DNA from: Streptomyces sp. NRRL WC-3742
GTDB lineage: Bacteria; Actinomycetota; Actinomycetes; Streptomycetales; Streptomycetaceae
Assembly (NCBI RefSeq): GCF_000720635.1
Contig: NZ_JOCF01000029.1
Coordinates: 18,154 to 82,153, forward strand
DNA length: 64,000 nt
Direction of reading: 5' to 3'
How positions within the stretch are numbered: the first letter of the stretch is position 1; each line of letters opens with the position of its first letter. Below the pieces are notes generated by a model. It saw only the letters and a list, made by a program, of their open reading frames with translations, was not told the origin of the DNA and made no database searches. Positions 26,742 through 35,328 of the stretch are shown piece by piece. The translations under genes and the position numbers were made by a program.

Positions 26742-27347
26742 ATGACACCCTCAGCGATCGCCGGCAGCGACCGGCTCACCGAGCGGATGACCGAGCAGAC
26801 GACCGAGCGGATGACCGCGCTCATCGGCGAGATCCGTGCCGTGGTGGACCGGGGCCTGCCACCGGAACTCACCGCGTACCTCGTCGGCGAACGCCTCGCC
26901 CCCCACCTGCGCGCCGAGGCGGACGGGCCCGGCGCGCTGCTCACCCCCGCCCAGTGCGAGGGCGACCCGCAGCGCTACCGCCAGCACGTCCTGCACGCCG
27001 AGGAGGACGGCAGCTTCTCCGTCGTCGCCCTGGTGTGGCTGCCCGGGCAGCAGACCCCGATCCACGACCACGTCTCCTGGTGCGTGGCCGGCGTCCACCG
27101 CGGCCAGGAGAGCGAGACCCGCTACCGGCTGGTCTCCGACGGCCGCACCGCCCGGCTCGTCGAGACCGAGCACGTGGCCGGCCCCACCGGGACGGTCGCG
27201 GCCTTCGCCCCGCCCGGGGACATCCACCTGGTCCGCAACGCCTGCACCACCACCGCCATCTCCATCCACGTGTACGGCGCCGACGTCTCCCGGCTCGGCA
27301 CCAGCATCCGGCGGGTCTACCGGCTGCCCGCCGACCAGGGCCGGTGA
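26742..27347 (+). CDS. Cysteine dioxygenase family protein
   Basis: 201 residues. Cupin iron enzyme that oxidises cysteine to cysteine sulfinate. Cupin motif 1 is PIHDHVSWCVAGVHRGQESETRY with H108 and H110; motif 2 GDIHLVRNA gives H162. These are the three Fe ligands of bacterial CDO. The first 24 residues include TERMTEQTTERM, encoded by three 12-bp DNA repeats (26778-26813), so the true start could be further in. Followed after 8 nt by the transporter gene. Confidence 0.87.
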   Translation: MTPSAIAGSDRLTERMTEQTTERMTALIGEIRAVVDRGLPPELTAYLVGERLAPHLRAEADGPGALLTPAQCEGDPQRYRQHVLHAEEDGSFSVVALVWLPGQQTPIHDHVSWCVAGVHRGQESETRYRLVSDGRTARLVETEHVAGPTGTVAAFAPPGDIHLVRNACTTTAISIHVYGADVSRLGTSIRRVYRLPADQGR

Positions 27348-27355
27348 GGAGCGGC

Positions 27356-28450
27356 GTGGCGCCCGGACAAGCACTGGCCGCACCCACCCGGCGCCTCGCG
27401 CGCACCCGCGCCCGGGCCCGGTTCCTGCCGCCGATGCGCGGGGACGCGCCCGGCCTGCTGCTCGCCGCGCTCGGGGTCGCCGCCGCGCTCGGCGTCCACG
27501 CCGCGGTACCCGCGGTGCCCAAGCTCACCGCCGCCGTCGTGCTCGGCATGGCGGCCGCGCACCTGCCCGGGCTGCGCCCGGTCGTCAAGGGGGTGGCGCG
27601 GCCCGGGCTGTCCACGGCCGGCAAGCGGCTGATGCGGATCGGGATCGTGCTGCTCGGGCTCAAGCTCAGCCTCGGGGACGTCCTGGGCCTCGGCTGGACG
27701 ACCGTCGCCATGGTGCTCGCCGTCGTCGCGGCCACCTTCGCGGGCACCCTCTGGCTCGGGCGGCGCCTCGGGCTGCCCGGGGACCAACCGCTGCTCGTCG
27801 CCACCGGGTACTCGATCTGCGGGGCCTCGGCGATCGGCGCGGTCAGCCAGGCGGCGGGCAGCGACGAGGAGGACGTCGCCGCGTCCGTCGCGCTCGTCAC
27901 CCTCTGCGGGACGCTGGCGATCGCCGTGCTGCCGCTGCTCCAGCACCCGCTGGGGCTCGGGGAGACGGAGTTCGGGCGCTGGGTCGGCGCGAGCGTGCAC
28001 GACGTGGGGCAGGTGGTCGCCACCGCGCAGACCGGCGGGGCCGGGGCGCTGCGGGAGGCGGTGCTCGTCAAGCTGATGCGGGTGGTGCTGCTGGCGCCGC
28101 TGGTCGCGGGCGTGGCCGTGGCGGTGCGGCGGGGCGTGCGGGCGCGGGGCTCCCGGGAGGCGGGGGAGGAGGGGGAGGCCAAGGGCGGCCAGCCGCCGAT
28201 CCTGCCGCTGTTCGTGGCCGGGTTCCTGGCGATGATCGTGCTGCGGACCACCGGGGTGCTGCCCGAGCGGGCGCTCGGGCTGGCCGGGGACGCGCAGGAA
28301 CTGCTGCTGGCCGCCGCGCTCTTCGGGCTCGGCAGCGCCGTGCACCTGCCGACCATGGCCCGCACCGGCGGGCGGATCGCGCTGCTGGGGCTCGGCTCCT
28401 GGGTGGTCGTCGCGGGCGTCTCGTACGCGGGGGTGCTGCTCACCACCTAG
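27356..28450 (+). CDS. YeiH/UPF0324-type putative sulfate/sulfite transporter
   Basis: 364 residues, about ten hydrophobic helices. The pattern GLKLSLGDVLGLG, ATGYSICGASAIGAVSQAAGSDEEDVA and GASVHDVGQVVATAQ matches the YeiH family often annotated as a putative sulfate exporter. After cysteine dioxygenase, export of sulfite or a sulfonate from cysteine sulfinate breakdown is a reasonable inference. GTG 27356 has GAGGAG 4 nt upstream; an in-frame GTG at 27344 overlapping the CDO stop is an alternative start. A short AGGCCC/GGGCCT dyad overlaps the stop. Confidence 0.82.
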   Translation: MAPGQALAAPTRRLARTRARARFLPPMRGDAPGLLLAALGVAAALGVHAAVPAVPKLTAAVVLGMAAAHLPGLRPVVKGVARPGLSTAGKRLMRIGIVLLGLKLSLGDVLGLGWTTVAMVLAVVAATFAGTLWLGRRLGLPGDQPLLVATGYSICGASAIGAVSQAAGSDEEDVAASVALVTLCGTLAIAVLPLLQHPLGLGETEFGRWVGASVHDVGQVVATAQTGGAGALREAVLVKLMRVVLLAPLVAGVAVAVRRGVRARGSREAGEEGEAKGGQPPILPLFVAGFLAMIVLRTTGVLPERALGLAGDAQELLLAAALFGLGSAVHLPTMARTGGRIALLGLGSWVVVAGVSYAGVLLTT

Positions 28451-28596
28451 GCCCGGACAGGGCCTGGTAGCCGGGGCGGCGTGCTCCTCGGCCGGGCTCC
28501 GCTATTGTCGGGCGGGTACCCGGTGTCGGGCGGGGTCCGCGTGCGTGATCCGTCCGGTCGGGACGGCCCTGCACCCGAGTTCGTCGAGGAAAACGG

Positions 28597-29328
28597 ATGA
28601 GCACCGCACTGCCCGAACGGGACGGCCACGCGGCCGTCGTCACGCTCGACCGGCGGGAGGGACCGTACGGCGAGGTGGTGTTGCGGCAGCGCGGGCAGGA
28701 CTTCGAGATCATCGCCAACGGCTGCTTCCTGATGGACACGGCGGACGGGCGCTCCGAGCGGCTGCTGATCCAGGCGGCGCTGGACGAGCTGGACCGCACC
28801 GGTGCGGTCTCCGCCTCTGCTTCCGCCTCCGCCGGGGGCCCGTCGGTGCTGATCGGGGGGCTGGGCGTCGGCTTCTCGCTCGCGTACGCGGCCGCCGAGC
28901 CGCGGTGGGGGCGCATCGCCGTCGTCGAGCGCGAGACGGCGATCATCGACTGGCACCGCGGGGGGCCGCTCGGCGCCTTCTCCGCGGGCGCGCTGGAGGA
29001 CACGCGGGTCGAGGTGCTGCACACCGACCTGCTGGAGTACCTGGCGGCCGCCGACGGAGAGCGCTACGACGCGCTGTGCCTGGACATCGACAACGGGCCT
29101 GACTGGACGGTCACCGAGTCCAACGACGGGCTCTACGGGGCGGACGGGCTCGCCGTGCTCTGGCACCGGCTGCGGGCGGGCGGGGTGCTGGCGGTGTGGA
29201 GCGCGCAGCCGTCCTCGGCGTTCGAGGAGGCGCTGCGGGCGGCCGGGTTCTCGGACGTGGTGACGCACGAGATCCCGGTGAGCCGGGGTGTGCCGGACGT
29301 GGTGCACCTGGCGCGGCGGGCGGGCTGA
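28597..29328 (+). CDS. Spermidine-synthase-like / class I SAM-dependent enzyme
   Basis: 243 residues. N-terminal beta domain GPYGEVVLRQRGQDFEIIANGCFLMDT resembles the substrate lid of polyamine synthases. The Rossmann core has VLIGGLGVGFSLAYA (nucleotide glycine loop) and IAVVERE (ribose-binding acid); DALCLDIDNGPDWTVTESN replaces the usual catalytic Asp motif, so true spermidine synthase activity is doubtful. Streptomycetes often carry such proteins annotated only as spermidine synthase-like. The ATG follows GAGGAAAAC. Single gene. Confidence 0.72.
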   Translation: MSTALPERDGHAAVVTLDRREGPYGEVVLRQRGQDFEIIANGCFLMDTADGRSERLLIQAALDELDRTGAVSASASASAGGPSVLIGGLGVGFSLAYAAAEPRWGRIAVVERETAIIDWHRGGPLGAFSAGALEDTRVEVLHTDLLEYLAAADGERYDALCLDIDNGPDWTVTESNDGLYGADGLAVLWHRLRAGGVLAVWSAQPSSAFEEALRAAGFSDVVTHEIPVSRGVPDVVHLARRAG

Positions 29329-29361
29329 GGGCCGACTCGGCCGTGAGGGCGGGGAGTTGAG

Positions 29362-30396
29362 GTGACGGAGTCGGGCTCGGCGGGATCGGCGGGTTCATCG
29401 GGATCGTCGGGATCGCCCTCGGAGAGGATCGCGGCCGAGCTGCGACGGCGGATCGCCGCGGGGGAGCTGGCGCCGGGGGCACGGGTGCCGTCCACGCGGC
29501 GGATCACCCAGGAGTGGGGCGTGGCGATGGCCACCGCGACCAAGGTCCTCAACCGGCTGCGGGAGGAGGGGCTGGTCCGGGCCGTACCCGGGGTCGGGAC
29601 GGTGGTGGCCGGGCAGGCCCGACGGCCCGGCGCAGCGACGCCGAAGCGGAAGCCGGCTCCGGCCGCCGCCGTGAAGGCCGAAGCCGGTGCGCGGCGCGGG
29701 GGAGGGGACGGGGAGCTCGGGTCCGAGCGGATCGTCCTGGCGGCGCTCCGGCTGGCGGACACCGAGGGGCTGGCGGCGCTGTCGATGCGCCGGATCGCGA
29801 CCGAGCTGGACGTGCCGACGATGTCGCTCTACCGCCATGTGCCCGGCAAGGACGAGCTGTTGAGGCTGATGACGGGCGTCTGCTTCGCCGAGCAGCCGCT
29901 GCCCGCCCCGCCGCCGCCCGGGCAGTGGCGGGAGGGCCTGGAGGCGGTCGCCCGGCTCCAGTGGGCGATCTACCGGCGACACCCGTGGCTGGCGTCCACG
30001 ATGTCCTTCACCCGGCCGGTGCTGGTGGCGGACGCGGCGCTGCACACCGAGCGGTCGTTGGCCGTGCTGGCGGGGCTGGGGCTGAGCGGGGAGGAGATGG
30101 CCCATGCGGCCGTCACCCTGGCGGCCTTCGCCTGTGGGCTGGCCGTCCACTTCGAGCGCGAGGTGCAGGCGGAGCAGGACAGCGGGATGTCGGCGGACGA
30201 GTGGATGGACGGCCAGCACGGCGGCGCGGACCACACCGAGCTGATGTCGGACGCGGAGCGGTTCCCGATGTTCGAGTCGCTCCACCGGGGGCCGGAGATC
30301 GACATGAGCCTGAACGCGCTGTTCGAATTCGGGCTGGTGCGGATGCTGGACGGGATCGGGGCGTTGGTCGAGCGCCGGGGTGGGGCGGAGGGCTGA
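29362..30396 (+). CDS. GntR-TetR hybrid transcription regulator
   Basis: 344 residues with two different DNA-binding modules. After a Ser/Gly-rich start (SGSAGSAGSSGSSGSPS), residues about 20-85 form a GntR winged helix (IAAELRRRIAAGELAPGARVPSTRRIT...VATKVLNRLREEGLV..VPGVGTVVA). A Pro/Ala/Lys linker (90-115) leads to a TetR helix-turn-helix (SERIVLAALRLADTEGLAALSMRRIATELDVPTMSLYRHVPGKDELL, about 120-165). The C-terminal ligand domain resembles the tetracycline-repressor type (AFACGLAVHFERE). The GTG start has GGGGAG upstream. Targets unknown; no divergent gene is adjacent. Confidence 0.88.
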   Translation: MTESGSAGSAGSSGSSGSPSERIAAELRRRIAAGELAPGARVPSTRRITQEWGVAMATATKVLNRLREEGLVRAVPGVGTVVAGQARRPGAATPKRKPAPAAAVKAEAGARRGGGDGELGSERIVLAALRLADTEGLAALSMRRIATELDVPTMSLYRHVPGKDELLRLMTGVCFAEQPLPAPPPPGQWREGLEAVARLQWAIYRRHPWLASTMSFTRPVLVADAALHTERSLAVLAGLGLSGEEMAHAAVTLAAFACGLAVHFEREVQAEQDSGMSADEWMDGQHGGADHTELMSDAERFPMFESLHRGPEIDMSLNALFEFGLVRMLDGIGALVERRGGAEG

Positions 30397-30445
30397 CGGA
30401 AGTCGGCGGACAGAATTCGGCGAACAGAATTCACTGAACATGGTT

Positions 30446-30503
30446 CAGCGAACAGATGACGGCTGACAGATGATGAAATCTGTCAGCCGTCATCTGTTCG
30501 CTG
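30446..30503. terminator. Perfect 26-bp AT-rich hairpin between convergent genes
   Basis: Arms 30446-30471 and 30478-30503 are perfectly complementary over 26 bp with loop GATGAA. The stem is about half A+T, very unlike the surrounding DNA. Just before it, the 11-mer GAACAGAATTC appears at about 30422-30432 with near-copies around 30410 and 30450. It probably terminates transcription from both sides. Confidence 0.85.
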
Positions 30504-30525
30504 TGATGTGTTCGCGCGCCCGGGC

Positions 30526-32340
30526 TCAGCCGAACGGGCGGTGCTCCGGTTCCTGGTCGGCCTCGGGCGCCTCCTCGGGCTCCGGGGCCGCGGTGGACTT
30601 GGCAGGCATGCTCTCCGGGGAGAACGGGTTGAAGTCCGGCGGAGGGATCATCACCGGGGTGCCCTTGCGCGGCGGCGCGTCCTCGGAAGCCTGTGCGACG
30701 GGTTCGGCCTGGGCCGGGACGAGCGGCGGGGTGGAGGGCGGTGGCGGGACGGCCGGGCCGTCGGCGGCGATCCTCGTGCCGAACGGGTCGGGCTTCTGCT
30801 CGGCCGCCACCGTCGTGCCGAACGGGTCCGGCGCGGAGGTCGCCGCCACGGCCGCCGGAGCGGCTGCGGTGGTGGCGGTCGGCAGGCTCTCGGGGGCGAA
30901 GGGGTTGAAGTCCGGCGGAGGGATCATCACCGGGGTGCCCCTGAGCGCGGGATCCCGCTCGGCGGCCTCCTCGGCCGTCTCCTCGGTCGCGTCCGCAGCC
31001 GTCTCCGCGGCCTTCCCCTCCTCGGCGATCGGCGCGAAGGGGTTGAAGTCCACGGGCGGGACGCGCACCGGGGTGCCGCGCAGGTGGACCGGCAGCTCTT
31101 CGGGCTCCCCGGCCGGCACGGGCACCTCCACCGGAGCCTCGACCGGAACCGGAACCGGTGCCACGGCGACCGCCCCCGCCACCGGCACCCCGTCCCAGCC
31201 GAACTGAACGCTCTTCAGCAGCTCCGCGAACGCCTCCGTGTACAGGTCCCAGTCCTCCGGCTGCGCCGTCGACAGCTGCACGCACAGCACCGTCCCGCCG
31301 TCCGGCAGCGGCACGAACGCCTGGACGGCGGAGGTGACCACCCAGCGCCGCTGCCCGTCCCCGGCCAGCGGTCCGGGCACCGGGACGGTCCGCCCCTCGA
31401 CCAGGACGGCGGCCGGTCCGGCGGGCAGCAGCACCGTCCACACCTCCGCGTGCCGCCGTACGGTGGCCAGTTCGGTGGCGAGTTCGGTGATCGGCAGCGG
31501 GTGCCGGGCGAGGGAGACGACGAGCGCCGCGTCCGTGCGGCGGCCCTCGGACTCCAGGGCGCAGACGCCCGCGTACACCGTGCCGGAGTCCTGCAGCACG
31601 TCGGTGAGGGTGGCGCAGATCACGGCGAAGTCGCGGCGCTGCTCGCGGCCGGCGGCGCTGAACAACTCCTCGGTGACCTCGGCCAGATGGCCCGTCAGCT
31701 CCGCGGCGGCCGCGAGGGTGGCCGGGTCGGTGCCGTCCGCGTCGGCGGGCTGCGCGGGCACCGTACGGGCGGTGACCCCGGCGGGGCCGCCGGGGGAGGT
31801 CAGCGGGTGGAAGCCGGGCGGGACGACGAGGCGGACCTCGGTGCCCGCGCCGGTGGGCAGTTCGACCGGCTGGCGGGTCTGCTGACCGGCCGCCAGCGCT
31901 GCCAGCGCGGGGGCGAAGGGCGGGCGCAGCTTGGCGTCCGCGTACTCGCCGTTGACGGGCAGGTGGAACAGCGCGGCCGAGGTGGTGCCCCGGTCGGCGA
32001 TGGCACCGCGGACGGCTCCGCCGCCGTAGCGGGTGTGCAGGGCGGTGGTCACCCGGTCGGCGAGCCGGGCACCGGTGCCCGGGCGGGCGGTGCCGGCGGT
32101 GACGACCGTGCCGAGCCCGTGCAGGGCGGTGTGCACCGGGCCGTTGGGTGCCAGTGGCAGCCCGAACAGGGCCTCGGCGTCGGGGTGTTGCGCCGTGCGC
32201 GGGGCGCTCAACGAGGCCGCCGGGTGGCGGGAGGCGTGTTCGTCGAAGAGGGCGTCGGTGAGCGTGCCGAGGGTCGCGCAGACCTGCTCGGCCGCGGCGA
32301 AGGGGTTGGCCTCCGCACTGAACTGGACGTCCTGGGTCAC
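30526..32340 (-). CDS. Unknown protein with C-terminal NPF/DPF repeats
   Basis: 604 residues, not assigned to a family. Residues 1-385 look globular: an Ala-rich helical start, a long mixed alpha/beta middle, and VTSAVQAFVPLPDGGTVLCVQLSTAQPEDWDLYTEAFAELL. Residues 385-604 are low-complexity Pro/Ala/Glu with three near-identical repeats of RGTPVMIPPPDFNPFxPE at about 421, 467 and 559, plus two DPFGT motifs (505, 518); another NPF lies at 12-14. No signal peptide or membrane helix. The GTG start at 32340 is chosen because the upstream in-frame start (32424) lacks support. The tail looks like a multivalent docking platform. Confidence 0.75.
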   Translation of the reverse strand: MTQDVQFSAEANPFAAAEQVCATLGTLTDALFDEHASRHPAASLSAPRTAQHPDAEALFGLPLAPNGPVHTALHGLGTVVTAGTARPGTGARLADRVTTALHTRYGGGAVRGAIADRGTTSAALFHLPVNGEYADAKLRPPFAPALAALAAGQQTRQPVELPTGAGTEVRLVVPPGFHPLTSPGGPAGVTARTVPAQPADADGTDPATLAAAAELTGHLAEVTEELFSAAGREQRRDFAVICATLTDVLQDSGTVYAGVCALESEGRRTDAALVVSLARHPLPITELATELATVRRHAEVWTVLLPAGPAAVLVEGRTVPVPGPLAGDGQRRWVVTSAVQAFVPLPDGGTVLCVQLSTAQPEDWDLYTEAFAELLKSVQFGWDGVPVAGAVAVAPVPVPVEAPVEVPVPAGEPEELPVHLRGTPVRVPPVDFNPFAPIAEEGKAAETAADATEETAEEAAERDPALRGTPVMIPPPDFNPFAPESLPTATTAAAPAAVAATSAPDPFGTTVAAEQKPDPFGTRIAADGPAVPPPPSTPPLVPAQAEPVAQASEDAPPRKGTPVMIPPPDFNPFSPESMPAKSTAAPEPEEAPEADQEPEHRPFG

Positions 32341-32487
32341 CTGGTGAGCCCCCCGCTCTGCTCCGTGCCGTCGGTGGTTCGGTCGTTCGAGTGGGATGCG
32401 GCCCGTCGTCCGATCCCCGCCCATTCCTATCAGAGCGCGCTGCTCCGGCAGAACCGGTGGATCACCCGATGGTGGATCATGCGGGGG

Positions 32488-33339
32488 TCAGGCGGAGCCG
32501 GTCGTGGCCTGGGTGGACGGTTCGCCGTCGGCAGCGGTGTCGGCAGCGCCATCGGCACCGGGTTCGGCGGTGGCGAGGGCCGTGACGGCCTCGACGATGC
32601 CGGGGACGGCGAGGAGCGCGGCGAGGTCGCGCACCAGCCGTCCGGTGGGCCCGTCGGGGCGCTCGTCGGCGAAGAAGCCGGCCAGTTCGGCGGCGAGCGC
32701 GGGCTCCCGGGCGGCGGTGAGGGTGAGGGAGGCGACGAACTCCTGCACCAGGTGCAGCTGCAGTTCCTCCAGCGGCAGCGACCGCTCGCCCAGCCACTCC
32801 AGCGAGGTGATCTCGGCGTTGGCGATCCAGGCCCGGACGGTCAGCCGCAGGCCGGGGCTCGGCGCGGGGATCGCCAGGTGGGTGAGGATCTGGTCGTGCG
32901 CGGCCCGGCGGACCTCGTCGATGACCGCCGAGGTGCCGGGGCTGGCCGCGACCGAGCCGCCGCGCAGCAGCGCCGCGAAGCCGGGCCCGTGGCTCTGCAC
33001 GAAGTCCAGGTAGCGGCCCATGACCCGGTACAGCCGCTCCGACAGCGGCCCTTCCATCGGCTCCTCGAACCGCGCGGAGAGCTCCCGCCCGGCCCGGCGC
33101 AGGGACTCCTCGTACAGGGCCTGCTTGCCGGGGAAGTAGTGGTAGACCAGCGGCCGGGAGGCGCCCGCGGCGGCGGCGATGTCGTCGATCGACACCTCCT
33201 CGGGCGCCCTCCTGCTGAACAGCTCCAGCGCGACGGCGATCAGCTGCTCGCGCCGCTCGTCCACGCTGAGGCGCCGGCGCGGCCGGTCGGCGGTCCGGTC
33301 GGCGCGGTCGGCCGTCGTCGACGGCGTACGGGAGGCCAT
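32488..33339 (-). CDS. TetR-family transcriptional regulator
   Basis: 283 residues. A basic leader (ADRPRRRLS) then the TetR helix-turn-helix ERREQLIAVALELFSRRAPEEVSIDDIAAAAGASRPLVYHYFPGKQALYEES (about 25-75). The large C-terminal helical domain has a Thr/Ala/Asp-rich tail. The ATG at 33339 is preferred; a longer open frame would run into the upstream NUDIX gene in another frame. It lies downstream of the NUDIX gene on the same strand with 77 nt between. Confidence 0.85.
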   Translation of the reverse strand: MASRTPSTTADRADRTADRPRRRLSVDERREQLIAVALELFSRRAPEEVSIDDIAAAAGASRPLVYHYFPGKQALYEESLRRAGRELSARFEEPMEGPLSERLYRVMGRYLDFVQSHGPGFAALLRGGSVAASPGTSAVIDEVRRAAHDQILTHLAIPAPSPGLRLTVRAWIANAEITSLEWLGERSLPLEELQLHLVQEFVASLTLTAAREPALAAELAGFFADERPDGPTGRLVRDLAALLAVPGIVEAVTALATAEPGADGAADTAADGEPSTQATTGSA

Positions 33340-33399
33340 GCGCGCCACCCTATAAGGCCGCGCGTTCGAACCCGCCGTCGCAGGCGCTTCCCAGCCGCT

Positions 33400-33423
33400 C
33401 GCCTGAGGGGCGCCCCTCAGGCG
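33400..33423. promoter_or_regulatory. Perfect 24-bp palindrome at the end of the NUDIX gene
   Basis: A continuous 24-bp dyad centred at 33411/33412 overlaps the NUDIX stop codon and lies 61 nt upstream of the TetR gene. It could be a terminator hairpin for the NUDIX gene or an operator for the TetR protein. Arms are GCCTGAGGGG and its complement. Confidence 0.5.
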
Positions 33424-33926
33424 GCCCGGAGCTCCAGGTAGCGCCGGTACGCCTCCAGGCCGTCGGGCACGAAGGTCTCCCGGGCGAGGAGGCCGTCCAG
33501 CTCCTCCGGCGTGAGCCAGGTGTGCCAGGCCACCTCGGACTCCTGCGGGTGGACGGGGCCGTCCCACTCGGCCTCGTACATGTCGCACCACCAGGAGAGC
33601 TTCTCCTCCCGGTACAGGAACTTGAACAGGTGCCTCGGCGCGATGCCGCTCACCCCCAGCTCCTCCTCGGCCTCGCGCACGGACGCCTCGGCGTACGTCT
33701 CCCCGGTGCCGACCACGCCGCCGACGAACATGTCGTAGGCGCCGGGGGCGAACAGCTTGGTGTCGGTGCGGCGGTGGACGAAGATCCGGCCGGCGGGGTC
33801 GCGGACGAGGACGAAGACGCACCGGTGGGTCAGGCCCAGCCGGTACACCTCCCCGCGCGGGGAGGTGCCGAGGACCCGGTCCTGCTCGTCGACGACGTCC
33901 AGCACTTCTTCGGAAGGGTTGCTCAT
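33417..33926 (-). CDS. NUDIX hydrolase (YfcD/IDI-like)
   Basis: 169 residues. The complete Nudix box G70-x5-E76-x7-R84-E85-x2-E88-E89-x-G91 lies in GGVVGTGETYAEASVREAEEELG. The N-terminal LDVVDEQDRVLGTSPRGEVYRLGLTHRCVFVLVRD and FVHRRTDTKLFAPGAYDMFVGG resemble YfcD and isopentenyl-diphosphate isomerase relatives. It would cleave a nucleoside diphosphate linked to another moiety; substrate not predictable. ATG 33926 is preferred; an in-frame GTG 9 nt upstream is possible. Divergent from the serine hydrolase gene. Confidence 0.85.
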   Translation of the reverse strand: MSNPSEEVLDVVDEQDRVLGTSPRGEVYRLGLTHRCVFVLVRDPAGRIFVHRRTDTKLFAPGAYDMFVGGVVGTGETYAEASVREAEEELGVSGIAPRHLFKFLYREEKLSWWCDMYEAEWDGPVHPQESEVAWHTWLTPEELDGLLARETFVPDGLEAYRRYLELRAA

Positions 33927-33981
33927 GGGGGACACGTTAGGGTTTCGGGGGCCCGATCAGTATGAAGATACGAAGAGCGGG

Positions 33982-35220
33982 ATGTCATGGCGGAATCCGA
34001 GGGTAGGGCGGCGCGCGGTGGTGCAGATCTGGGGTGACACGGCCGAGGGCTTCGAGCCCGTACGGGAGGCGTTCGCGCGCAACTTCGCCGCGTACGGCGA
34101 GCTCGGCGCCGCCTTCGCGCTCTACGTGCACGGCCGCAAGGTGGTCGACCTGTGGGGCGGCGACGCCCGGCCCGAGGTCGGCAGCCGGCCCGCGCCCTCG
34201 GCGCCGTGGACGGCGGACACCGCCCAGGTGCTGCGTTCCGTCACGAAGGGACTGACGGCCACCGCCGCCCTGCTGCTCGCCGAGCGCGGGAAGCTGGACC
34301 TGGACGCGCCCGTCACCAGGTACTGGCCCGAGTACGCGGCCGCGGGCAAGGGCGCGACCACGGTGAGCCACCTGCTCTCGCACCAGGCCGGGGTGCCGGC
34401 GCTGGACGTGCCGCTGCGCCTGGAGGACGTGCTGACCTGGGAGCCCGCGGCGGCCGCCGTCGCCGCGCAGGCGCCCGCCTGGGAGCCCGGCACCGCGCAC
34501 GGCTACCACCCGTACACCTTCGGCTGGCTGGTCGGCGAGGTGGTGCGCCGGGTGAGCGGCCGCACCCTCGGGCAGTACTTCGCCGAGGAGATCGCCCGCC
34601 CGCTCGGGCTGGACCTGTGGATCGGGCTCCCGGCCGAGGCGGCGCCGAGGGTCGGCCGGCTGGTCGACCTGCCCGCCCCCGAGGCGGCCCGGACGGGGCC
34701 GACCGGGCTGCGGCTGCGCCCCAAGCAGAGCGTCCGGGACGCCTACCGGGACCCGGCCTCGCTGACGGCCCGCTCCTTCGCCTCGGTGCGCGCCCGGGTG
34801 GACCTCAACGACCCGGCGGTGCAGGCCGCCGAGATCCCCGGCGCGGGAGGCATCGGCACGGCTCGCTCGCTCGCCCGCTTCTACGCGGCGCTGATCGGCG
34901 CGGACGGCTCGGCGGCGCCGCTGCTCGGGGACGAGGTGCTCAAGCGCGCGCTCGGGCCGGTGGTCAGCGGACCGGACCGGGTGCTGATCGTCAACTCCAC
35001 GTTCGGGCTGGGCTTCTGGCGCCACGGCCCGACCGCACCGATGACCTCCCCGGCGGCCTTCGGCCACCCGGGCAGCGGCGGTTCGCTGGGCTTCGCCGAC
35101 CCGGACCTGGGGGTGGGCTTCGGCTACGTCACCAACGGCATGCAACCGGGCGTCACCGGGGACCTGCGCTCGCGCAGCCTGATCCGCGCCGTCCGCTCCT
35201 GTCTCGGGCTCGACCGGTAG
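33982..35220 (+). CDS. Serine hydrolase of the class C beta-lactamase / EstB family
   Basis: 412 residues, cytosolic (no signal peptide). Esterase or transpeptidase-like fold. The SxxK nucleophile motif is SVTK (S86-K89), the second-motif Tyr is Y175 in HGYHPYTFGW, and the C-terminal HPGSGGSLGFADPDLGVGFGYVTN is the third-motif region with HxG in place of KTG, as in EstB-type esterases. The start is uncertain: ATG 33982 with AAGAGCGG, or GTG 34018/34021, nearer the family's usual N-terminus. A 14-bp terminator follows. Confidence 0.83.
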   Translation: MSWRNPRVGRRAVVQIWGDTAEGFEPVREAFARNFAAYGELGAAFALYVHGRKVVDLWGGDARPEVGSRPAPSAPWTADTAQVLRSVTKGLTATAALLLAERGKLDLDAPVTRYWPEYAAAGKGATTVSHLLSHQAGVPALDVPLRLEDVLTWEPAAAAVAAQAPAWEPGTAHGYHPYTFGWLVGEVVRRVSGRTLGQYFAEEIARPLGLDLWIGLPAEAAPRVGRLVDLPAPEAARTGPTGLRLRPKQSVRDAYRDPASLTARSFASVRARVDLNDPAVQAAEIPGAGGIGTARSLARFYAALIGADGSAAPLLGDEVLKRALGPVVSGPDRVLIVNSTFGLGFWRHGPTAPMTSPAAFGHPGSGGSLGFADPDLGVGFGYVTNGMQPGVTGDLRSRSLIRAVRSCLGLDR

Positions 35221-35328
35221 GGCGGGCCGGCGGCGCGTCGGCGGCACATCTGAGCGCCTGCCCGATTCCTGTGCTTTGATCCCGAAAGCGGGCGATTCGC
35301 CCGACGAGCCCGCCGCGGGGAGTGGCGA

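Noticed and set aside
28597..29328. Annotation as true spermidine synthase (speE)
   Set aside because: The catalytic Asp motif is not recognisable and no polyamine genes are adjacent; kept as spermidine-synthase-like.
30446..30503. Long hairpin as a recombination attachment site
   Set aside because: No integrase, tRNA gene or direct repeats nearby; its place between convergent genes fits a terminator.
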